The notes: generated by a model from the letters alone, not told the origin. 64,000 nt of DNA from Hyphomicrobium_B sp052386495 (GCA_052386495.1 JBQTKA010000003.1:124001-188000), one strand, 5' to 3'. Counted from the stretch's first letter, positions 17,522 to 26,862 are shown. Translations and numbers: made by a program.

Positions 17522-20500
17522 ATGGGCGGCGAAGGCGGAGTCTTGAAGAAGTCGTCGTTTGCTCCCTCGCTGGCGCCGGACAAGCTCAGCGAGGCCTTTG
17601 AGCATTCGATCACTTGGGAAGACGATCTGTGGCGGGCCGACCCGGTCGACGTGCCGGAGGTCCACGCCAAGGCGCGCCGAAAATTCTCCGACCTCGTCGC
17701 AACCGTCACGGCCGGCCGCGGATTTCATGTGCAGGATCGCATCCTGCTGTTCCACGGCCAATCGGGCGCCGGAAAAACGCATCTGGTGCGCGCGCTGCGC
17801 ACCGAGACGCACCGCACGGGGCAGGCGTACTTCGGCTATGCGCAGATGACGCCGGACGTCGCCAACTACGCCGACTTTTATCTGCGCCGCCTCGTCCACT
17901 CGCTTGAAAAGCCCTACGACCCCGACCGGTTCGGCGAAAGCGCGCTGTCACGGCTGACGAACAAGCTGGTGCTCGATAGCGGAGCGATATCCTCAGCCGA
18001 TCTGGACCAGCTGCGCGACGCGCCACTCGACGAAAAGGCGCTCGCACGGCTGATCCTGCGGCTCTCCGACGACATCGTCGCGAGCGACAAGTTCCAGACG
18101 CGCGAAGTCGACATCAACATCGTGCGCGCGCTGCTTTACATGCAACGGCGCGATCCGCGCATCGACCAGCGCGTCCGCCAGTATCTGCATGGCCGCCAAC
18201 TGACGCCGATCGCGCATGAGGCCGTGTGCGCTCTGGATCCCAATTCCGGCGAAGACCGCGCATTCGAGATCATCGCGGCGCTCGGCGCGCTGGTTTGGAG
18301 CGTCGATCGCGCGGCGCTGGTTTTCTGCATTGACCAAGTCGAGGATCTGCGCTTCTTCGACAACGCGGACGAACGCTTCCAGCGCGCCGTGCGCGACCTG
18401 ATCCAGATCGCCAATCGGCTGACCAACGCCATCATCGTCATCTCGTGCCTCGAAGACTTTTACGGCCAGGTGCGCGGCGTCGTGGCGCAAAGCTACATAG
18501 ACCGCATCGAGAAAGCGGGGCCGGTGCTGCTGCGCGAGAGCCGCACAGTCGAAGAGGCGCGCCAGATCATCGCCAAGCGTCTCGCGCATCAGGCAGAACT
18601 GAGCGGCGGCGGCATGAGCTTTCCGGACGCCGCGGCCTTTTTCGGTCCGCAGTTTTTCGAGGAGTTCGCCGGGCTGTCGACGCGCCGCCTCTTGGAGCAT
18701 GCGCAAACGCGGCTGCGCGAAGCGACCGGATCGGACAGCGAAGAGACGACGGACGACGCGAACAAGTCGTCGTTCATCAGCACATTGGCGCAGGCGCTCG
18801 GCCAGGCCGTCGGCTTCGGCGGCGGCGCAGAAGAAGAGGCGCCGGGCGCGATTTCCGCCGTGCAGTTCCGCGAGATGTGGGAACGCTTCGCCAACGAGAG
18901 CGAAGCCGAAATGCCGGCCGACGACAACGAGCTGGTCGACGTGTTGAGCGCCGCGCTGATGCTGGCGCGCGACGAATGGGGCAAGGCGATCGAGGTGACG
19001 GTCAAGCGCCTCGAACTCGGCGACGATCTGCCGGCGTTCGACCTGACCGTGCGTCACCGCACCGGATTTGCGAGCGACGTGCGAGTGTTCCTCTGCAACC
19101 GACCGACGCAGGGCGGCGGCCTAAAACGCCAGCTGGATAAGGTTTTGACGTCCATGCAGGGCAAGGCGTGCTTCATGCTGCGCGCCAGCGACTTTCCGCC
19201 GAACAAGAAGAACCAGACGGCGCAGGCCTTCCGTAAATTCCGCGACGGCGGCGGCCGTCAGCTGCTCGTGCCGATCCCCGAGTGGGAACGGATGATGACG
19301 GTGCGCGAATTCACGGCGCACCATCGCGGCGACGCCGGCATGAACCAATGGCTCGAAGGCGCGAAACCGCTCTCCAGCCTGATCTCGATCACGCATCTGA
19401 TGCGCCTCGATCTGCTGGGCCGCCCGGTGCCGCGACTGGTTCAGAAAGACATGGACGATCCGCAATCGTCGCTCGACGGCTTCGGCGCGGAGGCGCCGGA
19501 CGCCGCGCCTGCGCGCGCCGACCGCAGCCGCCCCGCCAACGACGACGACGTCCCGCTTTCCATGCTGCTGGACGAAAACGGCACCTACGGCACCAGCATC
19601 CTCTCGGGTCGCGAAATCGGCCCGCGCGGCCGGCCCGTGACGCTGAACAAAGGCATCCTGAAGCGTCACGCGGCGTTTCTTGGCGGCTCCGGCTCGGGCA
19701 AGACGACGCTTGCCCTGTCGCTGATCGAACAGCTTTTGCTGCGGGGCATCCCGGCGGTGATGATCGACCGCAAGGGCGATCTTGCAAGCTACGCGAACCC
19801 GGACGTCTGGCGCGCCAACGACGCCGACAGCGCCGAGCGGCGCGCAGAGCGCGAAAAGCTCGCCGACGCGATCGACGTCGCCGTCTACACGCCGGGCCGG
19901 GCCTCGGGCCGGCCGATCTCGATCACGCTGCTGCCGAACGGCATCAACGAATTGCCCGAGCACGAGCAGCAATTGCTCGCCAATCTCTCCGCGGCGGCGC
20001 TCGGCGAGATGCTGCACCTCAAGAATTCGGCGACGCATCAGAAGCAGTCCGGCGTGCTGGCGGTGGCCTTGCGCATCCTCGGCGCGCTCTCGACCGCCGA
20101 AGTCACGCTTGGCGATCTCATCCATCTGCTCGAGGACGAGCACCCGGAACTGACAGATCAGACGCAACGCATGGACCCGTCCGGCAAGCTGCGCCGCGAC
20201 CTCGTCGCGCAGCTCGACTCGCTCCGGCTGCGAAACGCGGCGCTATTCGAAGGCGGCGGCGAGAGCTTGCGGATGGAGAGCCTGCTAGGCCTCGGCAAGT
20301 ATCAGCGCCCGAACCGCACGCGTCTTTCAGTCATCTACACCGGCTTCCTCGGCGATAACGAGAACATTCTGTTCTGGGTGTCGCAGTTCTTGTCCGAGGC
20401 GCTGCGCTTCTGCCAGCGCAACCCGAACGACGAACTGCAGGCCGTCGTCATGTTCGACGAAGCCGATCTCTACATTCCGGCAAGCTCGAAACCCGCGACC

Positions 20501-20881
20501 GCCGAACCGCTGCAGAGCCTATTGAAACGCGCGCGCTCGGCCGGCCTCGGCATGATGCTGGCGACGCAGTCGCCCGGCGACCTCGACTACAAGAGCCGCG
20601 ACCAGATCACGAGCTGGTTCATCGGCCGCGTGCGCGAGGACACGGCGCTGCGCAAACTCAAGGCTGCGTTCCAGTCGGAGTCAGGCCTCGACCCGGCGCA
20701 GGCGCTGCCGGGGCAGACGGTCGGCGAGTTCCATCTCGTGCAGGAAGGCCTCGTGCGGCCAATGAAAGCGCAACGCTCGCTGATCTCGGCCGAACAAGTG
20801 CCCTTCGATCGCATCGAACAGCTGGCTGCCGAGACGCGCGGCCTCGACGAACGCCAGCTCAGGCTTTTCGACCTGAAGTAG
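17522..20881 (+). CDS. Large protein with two P-loop ATPase domains (AAA-like + HerA/FtsK-like)
   Basis: A 1,119-residue protein with two ATP-binding modules. Module 1 has Walker A GQSGAGKT at 79-86, Walker B-like VFCIDQ ending at 271-272, and a helical lid; it resembles the AAA/STAND-like ATPases of defence proteins such as BrxC and PglY. A middle region (about 450-700) contains VLTSMQGKACFMLRASDFP and is unassigned. Module 2 has Walker A GGSGSGKTT at 721-729, MIDRKGDL, Walker B VVMFDEAD with D979-E980, and MLATQSPGDLDYK, all typical of HerA/VirB4/FtsK-type DNA pumps. ATG 17522 is preferred to a TTG overlapping the previous gene. Together with that gene it forms a two-gene module; a role in DNA processing or anti-phage defence is inferred. 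Confidence 0.85.
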   Translation: MGGEGGVLKKSSFAPSLAPDKLSEAFEHSITWEDDLWRADPVDVPEVHAKARRKFSDLVATVTAGRGFHVQDRILLFHGQSGAGKTHLVRALRTETHRTGQAYFGYAQMTPDVANYADFYLRRLVHSLEKPYDPDRFGESALSRLTNKLVLDSGAISSADLDQLRDAPLDEKALARLILRLSDDIVASDKFQTREVDINIVRALLYMQRRDPRIDQRVRQYLHGRQLTPIAHEAVCALDPNSGEDRAFEIIAALGALVWSVDRAALVFCIDQVEDLRFFDNADERFQRAVRDLIQIANRLTNAIIVISCLEDFYGQVRGVVAQSYIDRIEKAGPVLLRESRTVEEARQIIAKRLAHQAELSGGGMSFPDAAAFFGPQFFEEFAGLSTRRLLEHAQTRLREATGSDSEETTDDANKSSFISTLAQALGQAVGFGGGAEEEAPGAISAVQFREMWERFANESEAEMPADDNELVDVLSAALMLARDEWGKAIEVTVKRLELGDDLPAFDLTVRHRTGFASDVRVFLCNRPTQGGGLKRQLDKVLTSMQGKACFMLRASDFPPNKKNQTAQAFRKFRDGGGRQLLVPIPEWERMMTVREFTAHHRGDAGMNQWLEGAKPLSSLISITHLMRLDLLGRPVPRLVQKDMDDPQSSLDGFGAEAPDAAPARADRSRPANDDDVPLSMLLDENGTYGTSILSGREIGPRGRPVTLNKGILKRHAAFLGGSGSGKTTLALSLIEQLLLRGIPAVMIDRKGDLASYANPDVWRANDADSAERRAEREKLADAIDVAVYTPGRASGRPISITLLPNGINELPEHEQQLLANLSAAALGEMLHLKNSATHQKQSGVLAVALRILGALSTAEVTLGDLIHLLEDEHPELTDQTQRMDPSGKLRRDLVAQLDSLRLRNAALFEGGGESLRMESLLGLGKYQRPNRTRLSVIYTGFLGDNENILFWVSQFLSEALRFCQRNPNDELQAVVMFDEADLYIPASSKPATAEPLQSLLKRARSAGLGMMLATQSPGDLDYKSRDQITSWFIGRVREDTALRKLKAAFQSESGLDPAQALPGQTVGEFHLVQEGLVRPMKAQRSLISAEQVPFDRIEQLAAETRGLDERQLRLFDLK

Positions 20882-20910
20882 GTGCGCGCGTCCGTCCGCG
20901 CCCCAGGCTT

Positions 20911-20932
20911 GCGTGATGCGAAATCATCACGC
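20911..20932 (+). terminator. Hairpin after the dual-ATPase gene
   Basis: Perfect 8-bp stem GCGTGATG/CATCACGC around CGAAAT, 30 bases past the stop. The following sequence is only moderately T-rich (TTCGTTCAAATCATATTT), so it is a weak terminator candidate. Confidence 0.4.
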
Positions 20933-21345
20933 TTCGTTCAAATCATATTTCCGATTTTGCAACACCTGTGATGCTGCGGCGCCCAGTCGGGAAGGCGGCA
21001 TCATCAGGTAAGAATTCAATGTCGCCAACAAGCGACTTGTTTTCGATCGCTTTTCGGAAGGTCGGAAAATGATCAGGATCGGGCGGAATTTGGCGTGCGC
21101 CGCACCTGGGGGGTGGTGTGGCAACTGAACCCTGTGTGCGGACCAAATCACCAAACCGCCTGTCAAGTTTTTTTGCACTGTGTATTGTCCAGGGGTGCGG
21201 CAAAAGGGGAGCTACACGAGTGCGTGAAGTCCGGAGGCGGCTCCGGATATGCGCAAAACCTGACAATGCCCAGAGAGGGACAGCTGGGCGGCGTCAAAAA
21301 AAGTCGGCTTTTTGCCGACGTGCGGAGCGTGCGGGGTAAAGTGTT
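20933..21345. other. Gene-poor stretch with several hairpins
   Basis: About 410 bases without a convincing gene; reading frames here are short and lack ribosome binding sites. Less GC-rich than its surroundings near 20930-21090. Two further stems are visible on the plus strand: TCCGGAG/CTCCGGA (21230-21247) and GCCCAG/CTGGGC (21268-21289). They precede the minus-strand terminator at 21296-21319, and this could be a structured leader or a small RNA. Confidence 0.4.
21296..21319 (-). terminator. Strong Rho-independent terminator on the minus strand
   Basis: Stem GTCGGC/GCCGAC with a five-base loop. Read on the minus strand it is followed by seven T residues. There is no annotated minus-strand gene upstream of it, so it may end a small RNA antisense to the region 21320-21700, or be incidental. 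Confidence 0.6.
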
Positions 21346-21438
21346 ATGGCAGTCAAGCCTTTCGTGATGATGTTATTTGCGACCGTGTTAGGTCCGGCAA
21401 TCGGCGTCGGCGTGTTTGTTCTTATGAACAACCTCTGA
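21346..21438 (+). CDS. Very small membrane protein (30 residues)
   Basis: An ATG-to-TGA frame encoding 30 residues: a short basic start (MAVK), then one continuous hydrophobic segment with a central GPAIGVGV, ending in NNL. GGGG lies about 9 bases upstream. The composition is that of a genuine single-pass microprotein rather than a random frame. I recognise no family. It is isolated from neighbouring genes, with 300 bases of non-coding DNA after it. Confidence 0.5.
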   Translation: MAVKPFVMMLFATVLGPAIGVGVFVLMNNL

Positions 21439-21738
21439 CGGGAGAGCCGAGCTTGGTCGCAATCTGTTGAGTCCGTTTCCGTGGCCTCGTCGGTCACGGG
21501 CGGCGCGTTTCTATTTTTTCAACTTCTGCGTTTCTTAGACTACGCCGGCGTCATGGCTGTCGCAGACGCGCCGTGGCGGGCATACAGCGTCTGAATTCCA
21601 CGATGCGCCGCAATGCCGACATCGTCCGGCGACGTTGTCGCCGCGCCTCCGCGTCACTGGCGCCGCAAACGTCCCTTACCGATCATTCCGGGAAGCGCGA
21701 CTTAATGCGGGCTGCTTTCACCGCGCTTCGCATCGGGC
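21439..21738. other. Intergenic region before class A PBP gene
   Basis: 300 bases with no supportable gene. It contains a T-rich patch at 21509-21535 and must hold the promoter of the downstream PBP gene; I cannot identify -35/-10 boxes with confidence. Confidence 0.35.
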
Positions 21739-24237
21739 ATGCTGGAAATTTTGCGGCGTCTGACCGCCTTCGCCGAGTTTTGTCTTGCGGCGCCGCGCCG
21801 GCTGGTCCGGCTCGCGATGCAGGCCATCGCGTTTCATCCAAAGCTCGGCCCCCTGCGCCACATCGTGACCGGCGTCGTGCTGTACGTCGGTTTTGCGTTT
21901 CTGCTCGTCTACGTCATTGCGCCGATCCGAGGCTATACAGGTCAGCTCACGATGGGCGAAAAGATCGGCTACGACGCCGAACGCTGGTTGGCGACGGCAA
22001 TCTATGACGCCAAGGGCAATTTCGTCGGCACGTTCGATCCGCGTCTCGATAGCCTGCGCGATGTCAACTACACGGACGCGGCCATCGAATTCGGGGACTA
22101 CGTCGCCAATCCCGACCACAAATCCATTCCTGTGCGCGACGTGCCGGAGCGCTATTGGCAGTGCCTGTCGTTTCACGAAGACCGCTACATCGGCGGGTGG
22201 TTGAACCCGTTCGGAATCGACCTGACCGGCGTCCTCAAGATACCGATCTCGACGATTTCGCAGTCGATCGCGCGCGGCCGTCCGACGCTCGGCGTCGGCG
22301 GATCGACGCTGCCGATGCAGTTCGCGCGCGTCATCTACAAGACCCCGCCCAGCCGCGACGAAGGCCCGTTCCGCAAGTTCGGGCGAAAGCTGCGGGAGTG
22401 GTGGCTGGCGCCGGTCATCTATCGCGAGCTGACGCGCGGCGGCGACGACGCCAAACTCAAGCAATGGGCTGCGAATCATATCTGGCTGGCGCAACGCACC
22501 GGCGGGCAACCGCTGCATGGCGTCGAAGTGACCAGCCAGGTCGTTTTCGGAAAGGAAGCCAAGGATCTTTCGACTGCCGAGCAGTTCGTGCTGGCGTCCG
22601 CGGTCAACAAGCCGATCATTCTTCTTGAAGGGAACGAGAAACTTAACGAGGTGCGCCTCGACCGCTGGCGCTACCTCACGGAGGTCCGCGCCAGAACCTG
22701 CGCCGAAAAGCTCCTCAATGACGACGCCGAGCGCAAGGCTGTCGTGTTTGAACTCATCGAACTGGCCGGCGGTCCGCCGGACCCCAAGGTGCGACCAAAA
22801 CTGGTCGCGGCGCTCGAAAAGTTCGCGCCCGAGCAGGCGACGCGGGCCAAGGCCAACCCGGTCATCCGCGCCAACGTGCTGATGCCGGCGGCGCGTTTTG
22901 GCCTGCGCGAAGAGATGAAGCAGCGCTATGGCTTCGCGTGGCGCGACTACGTGCGCGGCGTCACGACGACGTTCGACGTCGGCGGCAATCTCGCGTTCCG
23001 GCAGACGATCGACGCACGGCTCGCGGCGCTGGACGCGAAATGGCGGGACAAGATCGATCCATCCTATACGCTCGATCCGGCCAAGGTCGCTGTAGACCGC
23101 GCGCAGCCCAATGTCGTCGTCGTCGCCGCCGATTACGCCGGCAGAATCGTTCGCTACTACGAAAGCGGCGAGACGGCGCCGTACTTCGGCTCCTGGAGCG
23201 CGCGCGATGTAAAGACCGACCGCTACGACCGCGCGCACGAAGCCCGCATGATCGCCTCGACCGGAAAGATGCTGGCGGCGATCGGCATCGCGCAGGATGG
23301 CAAGGACGGCCCGGATAGTCTCTATTTGGACACCGATGCGCCGGCGCAGGGTCTTGAAACGTGCGCGAAGGGCGGCGGTCAGCGGCAGGGCCGCAAAGCC
23401 ATTGTCGCTTTCGCCTGCTCCCTCAATCCGCCGTTGATCAATCGCGCTGCGCTGCTCGGCCAGCCGCGCATGAAAAAGCTGATCGACGCGTTCGGATTTA
23501 CAATGCCGCCGGCCGCCGAACTCGGCGGCACGCCGCCATCGACAGCCGCCGTGCTCGGGCAGATTTCCGGATCGCCGCGCCGCGTCCATCATATGTCGGC
23601 GGTCATTCTGGCGGCGCTGATCGGGCATGGCCGCACGGCGATCAAGCCGCCCAGTCTGATCAGCGACTACGACACAACGTTCAAAGGCGATCGCAACGCC
23701 GGCGCCACCAAAGGCGTCGAGGCAGCAATCCTGCCGGCCGCCGTCATTCGGCCCGGCGCGGCGCCATTGCTGAAAACGCTGCTTCAGGCCCCGCTCTGCT
23801 ATGAGGCCAACGGCGCGCCTGCGGGTACGCTGAAATCCGTCAGCCAATGGTGCCCGGCGCGGCGCGGCGACCTGCGCCTGCATTTCGCCAAGACCGGTAC
23901 GCAGGTCGGCGCCGATCCGGACGCCACGGTCGACGTCTGGATCACCGGCGGGCTTCAGTTCAGCAACGGCGCGGCTTATTCCTACGTCGTGCTCATCGGC
24001 ACAGGGTCAGCGGCGCAGCCGTGGGCGCGCAGCCTGCACGCCAGTCAGATCGGCGCGCCCTTGCTCGAAGACCTGCTTTCCGATCTCGCGAACGACGCCA
24101 AAGCCAACCCGCGTCCGGCGCTCTTGCCGCGACAGCCGGCCGTCGCGCCGAAGCCGGTCGCCTCTGTCCACCGCGATGACGCCTACCGGCCGCCGCCGAC
24201 GCCCGGCGAACTTCAGTTGCGATCGCTTGCGCGGTAG
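21739..24237 (+). CDS. Atypical class A penicillin-binding protein (GT51 transglycosylase + transpeptidase)
   Basis: An 832-residue bifunctional peptidoglycan synthase anchored by one N-terminal membrane helix (about residues 43-62). The glycosyltransferase region shows the catalytic Glu-Asp at 147-148 in SFHEDRYIGGW and GGSTLPMQFARV. Both deviate from the usual EDRRFYxHxG and GGSTITQQ. The transpeptidase region keeps all active-site motifs: STGK 507-510, SLN 561-563, KTGT from 718. It ends in a Pro-rich tail. It therefore looks active but divergent from PBP1A/1B/1C. A large unknown membrane protein gene follows on the same strand after a repeat-bearing gap. Confidence 0.82.
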   Translation: MLEILRRLTAFAEFCLAAPRRLVRLAMQAIAFHPKLGPLRHIVTGVVLYVGFAFLLVYVIAPIRGYTGQLTMGEKIGYDAERWLATAIYDAKGNFVGTFDPRLDSLRDVNYTDAAIEFGDYVANPDHKSIPVRDVPERYWQCLSFHEDRYIGGWLNPFGIDLTGVLKIPISTISQSIARGRPTLGVGGSTLPMQFARVIYKTPPSRDEGPFRKFGRKLREWWLAPVIYRELTRGGDDAKLKQWAANHIWLAQRTGGQPLHGVEVTSQVVFGKEAKDLSTAEQFVLASAVNKPIILLEGNEKLNEVRLDRWRYLTEVRARTCAEKLLNDDAERKAVVFELIELAGGPPDPKVRPKLVAALEKFAPEQATRAKANPVIRANVLMPAARFGLREEMKQRYGFAWRDYVRGVTTTFDVGGNLAFRQTIDARLAALDAKWRDKIDPSYTLDPAKVAVDRAQPNVVVVAADYAGRIVRYYESGETAPYFGSWSARDVKTDRYDRAHEARMIASTGKMLAAIGIAQDGKDGPDSLYLDTDAPAQGLETCAKGGGQRQGRKAIVAFACSLNPPLINRAALLGQPRMKKLIDAFGFTMPPAAELGGTPPSTAAVLGQISGSPRRVHHMSAVILAALIGHGRTAIKPPSLISDYDTTFKGDRNAGATKGVEAAILPAAVIRPGAAPLLKTLLQAPLCYEANGAPAGTLKSVSQWCPARRGDLRLHFAKTGTQVGADPDATVDVWITGGLQFSNGAAYSYVVLIGTGSAAQPWARSLHASQIGAPLLEDLLSDLANDAKANPRPALLPRQPAVAPKPVASVHRDDAYRPPPTPGELQLRSLAR

Positions 24238-24253
24238 CGACGCCGGATCGCTC

Positions 24254-24357
24254 GTCATCCCGGATGCGCCGCTCGGCGACGCAATCCGGGACCCAGGGAT
24301 GCATGTTCGAAACACTGGGTCCCGGCCCTCGCTGCACGGCAGCTCGGCCAGGATGAC
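24254..24357. repeat. GTCATCC...GGATGAC intergenic repeat
   Basis: Terminal inverted GTCATCC/GGATGAC enclosing an 11-bp stem CCGGGACCCAG/CTGGGTCCCGG. This is the dispersed intergenic repeat type common in alphaproteobacteria. Related units are at 46530-46620, 50727-50766 and 50879-51006. Confidence 0.7.
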
Positions 24358-24368
24358 ACCGACTTCTT

Positions 24369-24409
24369 TGCGCTGGCGGCTGGCTCCGCGAAGCGCAGTC
24401 GCCAGCGCC
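24369..24409. repeat. 41-nt intergenic palindromic element, copy 3
   Basis: Same nested architecture as at 15290 and 40735: outer stem GCGCTGGCG/CGCCAGCGC, five-base GCTGG insert, inner stem CTCCGC/GCGCAG with one mismatch, and a GAA loop. Slightly degenerate. Confidence 0.7.
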
Positions 24410-24495
24410 AACCCAAAAGAGCCCCAGTTGCGACATGAAAAACGCGCCAACAGAGCCGATGACTCGCCGTCGAGTTTCGGAGCGGGTTGGCGGCG

Positions 24496-26862
24496 ATGCG
24501 TAGCAGACGGACGGGGTTCTCAACGCAAGGCGTAGCGACGACGACGTCCCGCCATGGCTCTTCCGACGCGGATGCGACGGATGCGCCGCAGCGCGACTGG
24601 AAGCGCGCCTTTCTGATCATCGGGCTCGGCGCGCTGTCGTGGGTCGCGACCTACGTCGGCATGTTGGAGCTGATCGAAGCCAACATGGGCGACTTGCCGC
24701 TGGTCCATCGACTGATCGTCGGTTTCTCGGTCGCTATGCTGATGGTGATGATCGTCTGGCTGTTGGACCAGATGTTCAAGCCGCATCCGCTTTCGACGAA
24801 GCTGCTCTACGTCGGCGGCTACGTCTTTCTGACGCTCATCTCGGTCGGTTTTGGTTTCGGCTTCTACTGGAAAGTTCTGGAAAGCCGGGGCGAAGCCTCG
24901 CGCTCGGCCGAAAGCGCGGTGGGCCAAGTTCAGAATTCGTTGCACGCCGCTTCGACGCGCCTCGAACAGCTGCAATCGACGCTCGTCAGCCTCACCGGCG
25001 TTTCGACGTCGAAAGCGGAGATCGAGCGCAGCAAGGGGACGTCCTGTCCCAACTCGAAGCCCGGAGATGGGCCGCGCCGCAAAATGCGGGACGAGGACGC
25101 ACAGCGGTTCACGTTCGCGTCCGAATTCGTCAGCGGTCGCGTTGCGGCGGTGAAAGGCGACATGACGGCGCTCGACGCCGATCTCCAGAAGATCGTCACC
25201 GCCGACGCCTCGACGTTCGATCCCAAGACCGGTACGCGCAACGAGTTCATGCGCGCGCTCGGCCGCAAGCTCGATTTGACGGTGACGGGATTCAACGCGT
25301 TCCGCACCGATCCGCAGCTGCGCCAGATTCGCTCCGACCTGGCCGATCGCGCCGAGCGCACGACGATCGCCGATGGCCGCGGCGGCAGCGTTTCATGTCC
25401 TGACCCGCAACTGCAGATGGCGCTGCGCGGCGTCGTCAAGGCGATCGACCAGCTGCCCGAACTCTCGAAGCCGGAGATCGCCGCCGTTGAAGGTTCCGAA
25501 GCGACGATCGAAGCCTTCCGCCGCCTGACGACGACATTCTTCGGCATGATGGCGTTCAAGTTGCCGCCGTCCGCCGATGAACTGCGCGAGTTGCAGAAGA
25601 AGGCGGTGCAATCGGTCGAGGGGCCGCCCGGACCGGCATCTCCGGGCGGCGCGTCCGCAATCGCGCGCGGCTTCAGTGATGAGCAGGCTGGGCTCTCAAA
25701 ACGCGATTACGTGCCGCTCGCCGTGGCCCTGTTCGTCGATCTGTGCCTGCTGCTGGTTTCGATGGTTCAGCGCCCGAACGACCGGCTGTCGTCGCTGCTG
25801 CCCAAGATGCAGGCGGCCGAACGCGGTCCGGTGATCCAGATCCTGTCGCGCTTCAAGGACATTCACGCCGACCAGCAGATCCGCGACAATTTCGAGCTGT
25901 TCCGGCATGTCGTGTTCGACATGAACGGCGACTACTACGTCGCCGTACCGCTGGACGCGCCGCCACGTCTCAATCCCGCGCAACGCGAGGCCTTGCGCGT
26001 CGAAGCTCAGCTGCTGGCGAACCTGTTTGCCAGCTTCGAGAAAGAACGCATATTCAAGCGATCGCTGCTGCCGACGACAGGGAGCATCCAACGGCGCCTC
26101 GCGCGGCAGGGCTCCAAGTTCGCCGGCGCGGAAGCCTTTCGCGTCTACAAGTTCGCCGATGGCGCATGGTCGGACATCATCCTCGGCGCGGTGATGGGCG
26201 CCGCAAAGCGCATCGAAAGTCAGAAGGCGGCCGAGATCGAGACGCCGTCACTTGATGATCCGACGCATGTGCACGAGCCGGAGTTGCCCGATCCGAGACA
26301 GCCGTCGTCCGTTGTTACGGCTTTTCGCCGAACCCCGGGCGGCACGACGAAGCTCGCCGATCCCGATCACACGGCGCGCTTCGGCCCATACGCCGACCGC
26401 TATCGCCCCGAACCGCCGCCGTTTGCGTCAGCGCCGCAAGGACCGCGCGTGCCTTGGCCCGCGCCGCCGCCGCTGCCGGAAGCCGATGTGACCGTGAAGG
26501 CCGCCAACAGCAATGCGATTGCGCCTGCGTCCCCCGATGAGGCCCCCGAAGTCGTGCCAATGCCGCGCTGGCCGACGGTGTTGCGCGCCGCACGGACCAA
26601 AGCTGACGACGACGAGCCGCGCGTCATCCTGAGCCGTGAAACGGCGATCATGTCCGTGCCCGTCAGCGCCGCCAAGATGCCGGCGAGCCTCCAATCCGCG
26701 CTGGCGCGTTTCGGCGCTGCAGCGGAAAGGCCGGACGTCGTCGGGTTACGCCCCGAGGGCGACGCTACCGCCAATTTGTCGAGCCCCGACAACGACGACG
26801 ACGACTTTTCCGCTCACGATATCGCCCTGATCGGCCGTATGGCCCCGCCGGCGGCCGAGTAA
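24496..26862 (+). CDS. Large membrane protein of unknown function
   Basis: A 788-residue protein not assignable to a family. Three membrane helices lie close together near residues 40-62, 67-92 and 99-122. A coiled-coil-prone extracytoplasmic region of about 280 residues follows, then a fourth helix near 405-425 and a cytoplasmic domain of about 130 residues (PNDRLSSLLPKMQAAERGPV onward). The last 200 residues are Pro/Ala-rich and disordered, ending in a run of Asp. The ATG at 24496 has GGAGCGGG upstream. The position after a class A PBP gene could mean an envelope role; this is inference. Confidence 0.75.
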   Translation: MRSRRTGFSTQGVATTTSRHGSSDADATDAPQRDWKRAFLIIGLGALSWVATYVGMLELIEANMGDLPLVHRLIVGFSVAMLMVMIVWLLDQMFKPHPLSTKLLYVGGYVFLTLISVGFGFGFYWKVLESRGEASRSAESAVGQVQNSLHAASTRLEQLQSTLVSLTGVSTSKAEIERSKGTSCPNSKPGDGPRRKMRDEDAQRFTFASEFVSGRVAAVKGDMTALDADLQKIVTADASTFDPKTGTRNEFMRALGRKLDLTVTGFNAFRTDPQLRQIRSDLADRAERTTIADGRGGSVSCPDPQLQMALRGVVKAIDQLPELSKPEIAAVEGSEATIEAFRRLTTTFFGMMAFKLPPSADELRELQKKAVQSVEGPPGPASPGGASAIARGFSDEQAGLSKRDYVPLAVALFVDLCLLLVSMVQRPNDRLSSLLPKMQAAERGPVIQILSRFKDIHADQQIRDNFELFRHVVFDMNGDYYVAVPLDAPPRLNPAQREALRVEAQLLANLFASFEKERIFKRSLLPTTGSIQRRLARQGSKFAGAEAFRVYKFADGAWSDIILGAVMGAAKRIESQKAAEIETPSLDDPTHVHEPELPDPRQPSSVVTAFRRTPGGTTKLADPDHTARFGPYADRYRPEPPPFASAPQGPRVPWPAPPPLPEADVTVKAANSNAIAPASPDEAPEVVPMPRWPTVLRAARTKADDDEPRVILSRETAIMSVPVSAAKMPASLQSALARFGAAAERPDVVGLRPEGDATANLSSPDNDDDDFSAHDIALIGRMAPPAAE

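Noticed and set aside
17993..20167. Two minus-strand frames opposite the dual ATPase
   Set aside because: No recognisable domain and shadow-type composition; the plus frame contains two Walker motifs.
21718..23883. Long minus-strand frame opposite the class A PBP
   Set aside because: Same GC-driven shadow effect; the plus frame has all catalytic motifs.
24238..24495. Possible insertion-sequence remnant between PBP and membrane-protein genes
   Set aside because: Only short palindromic repeats; no transposase-like frame and no target-site duplication visible.
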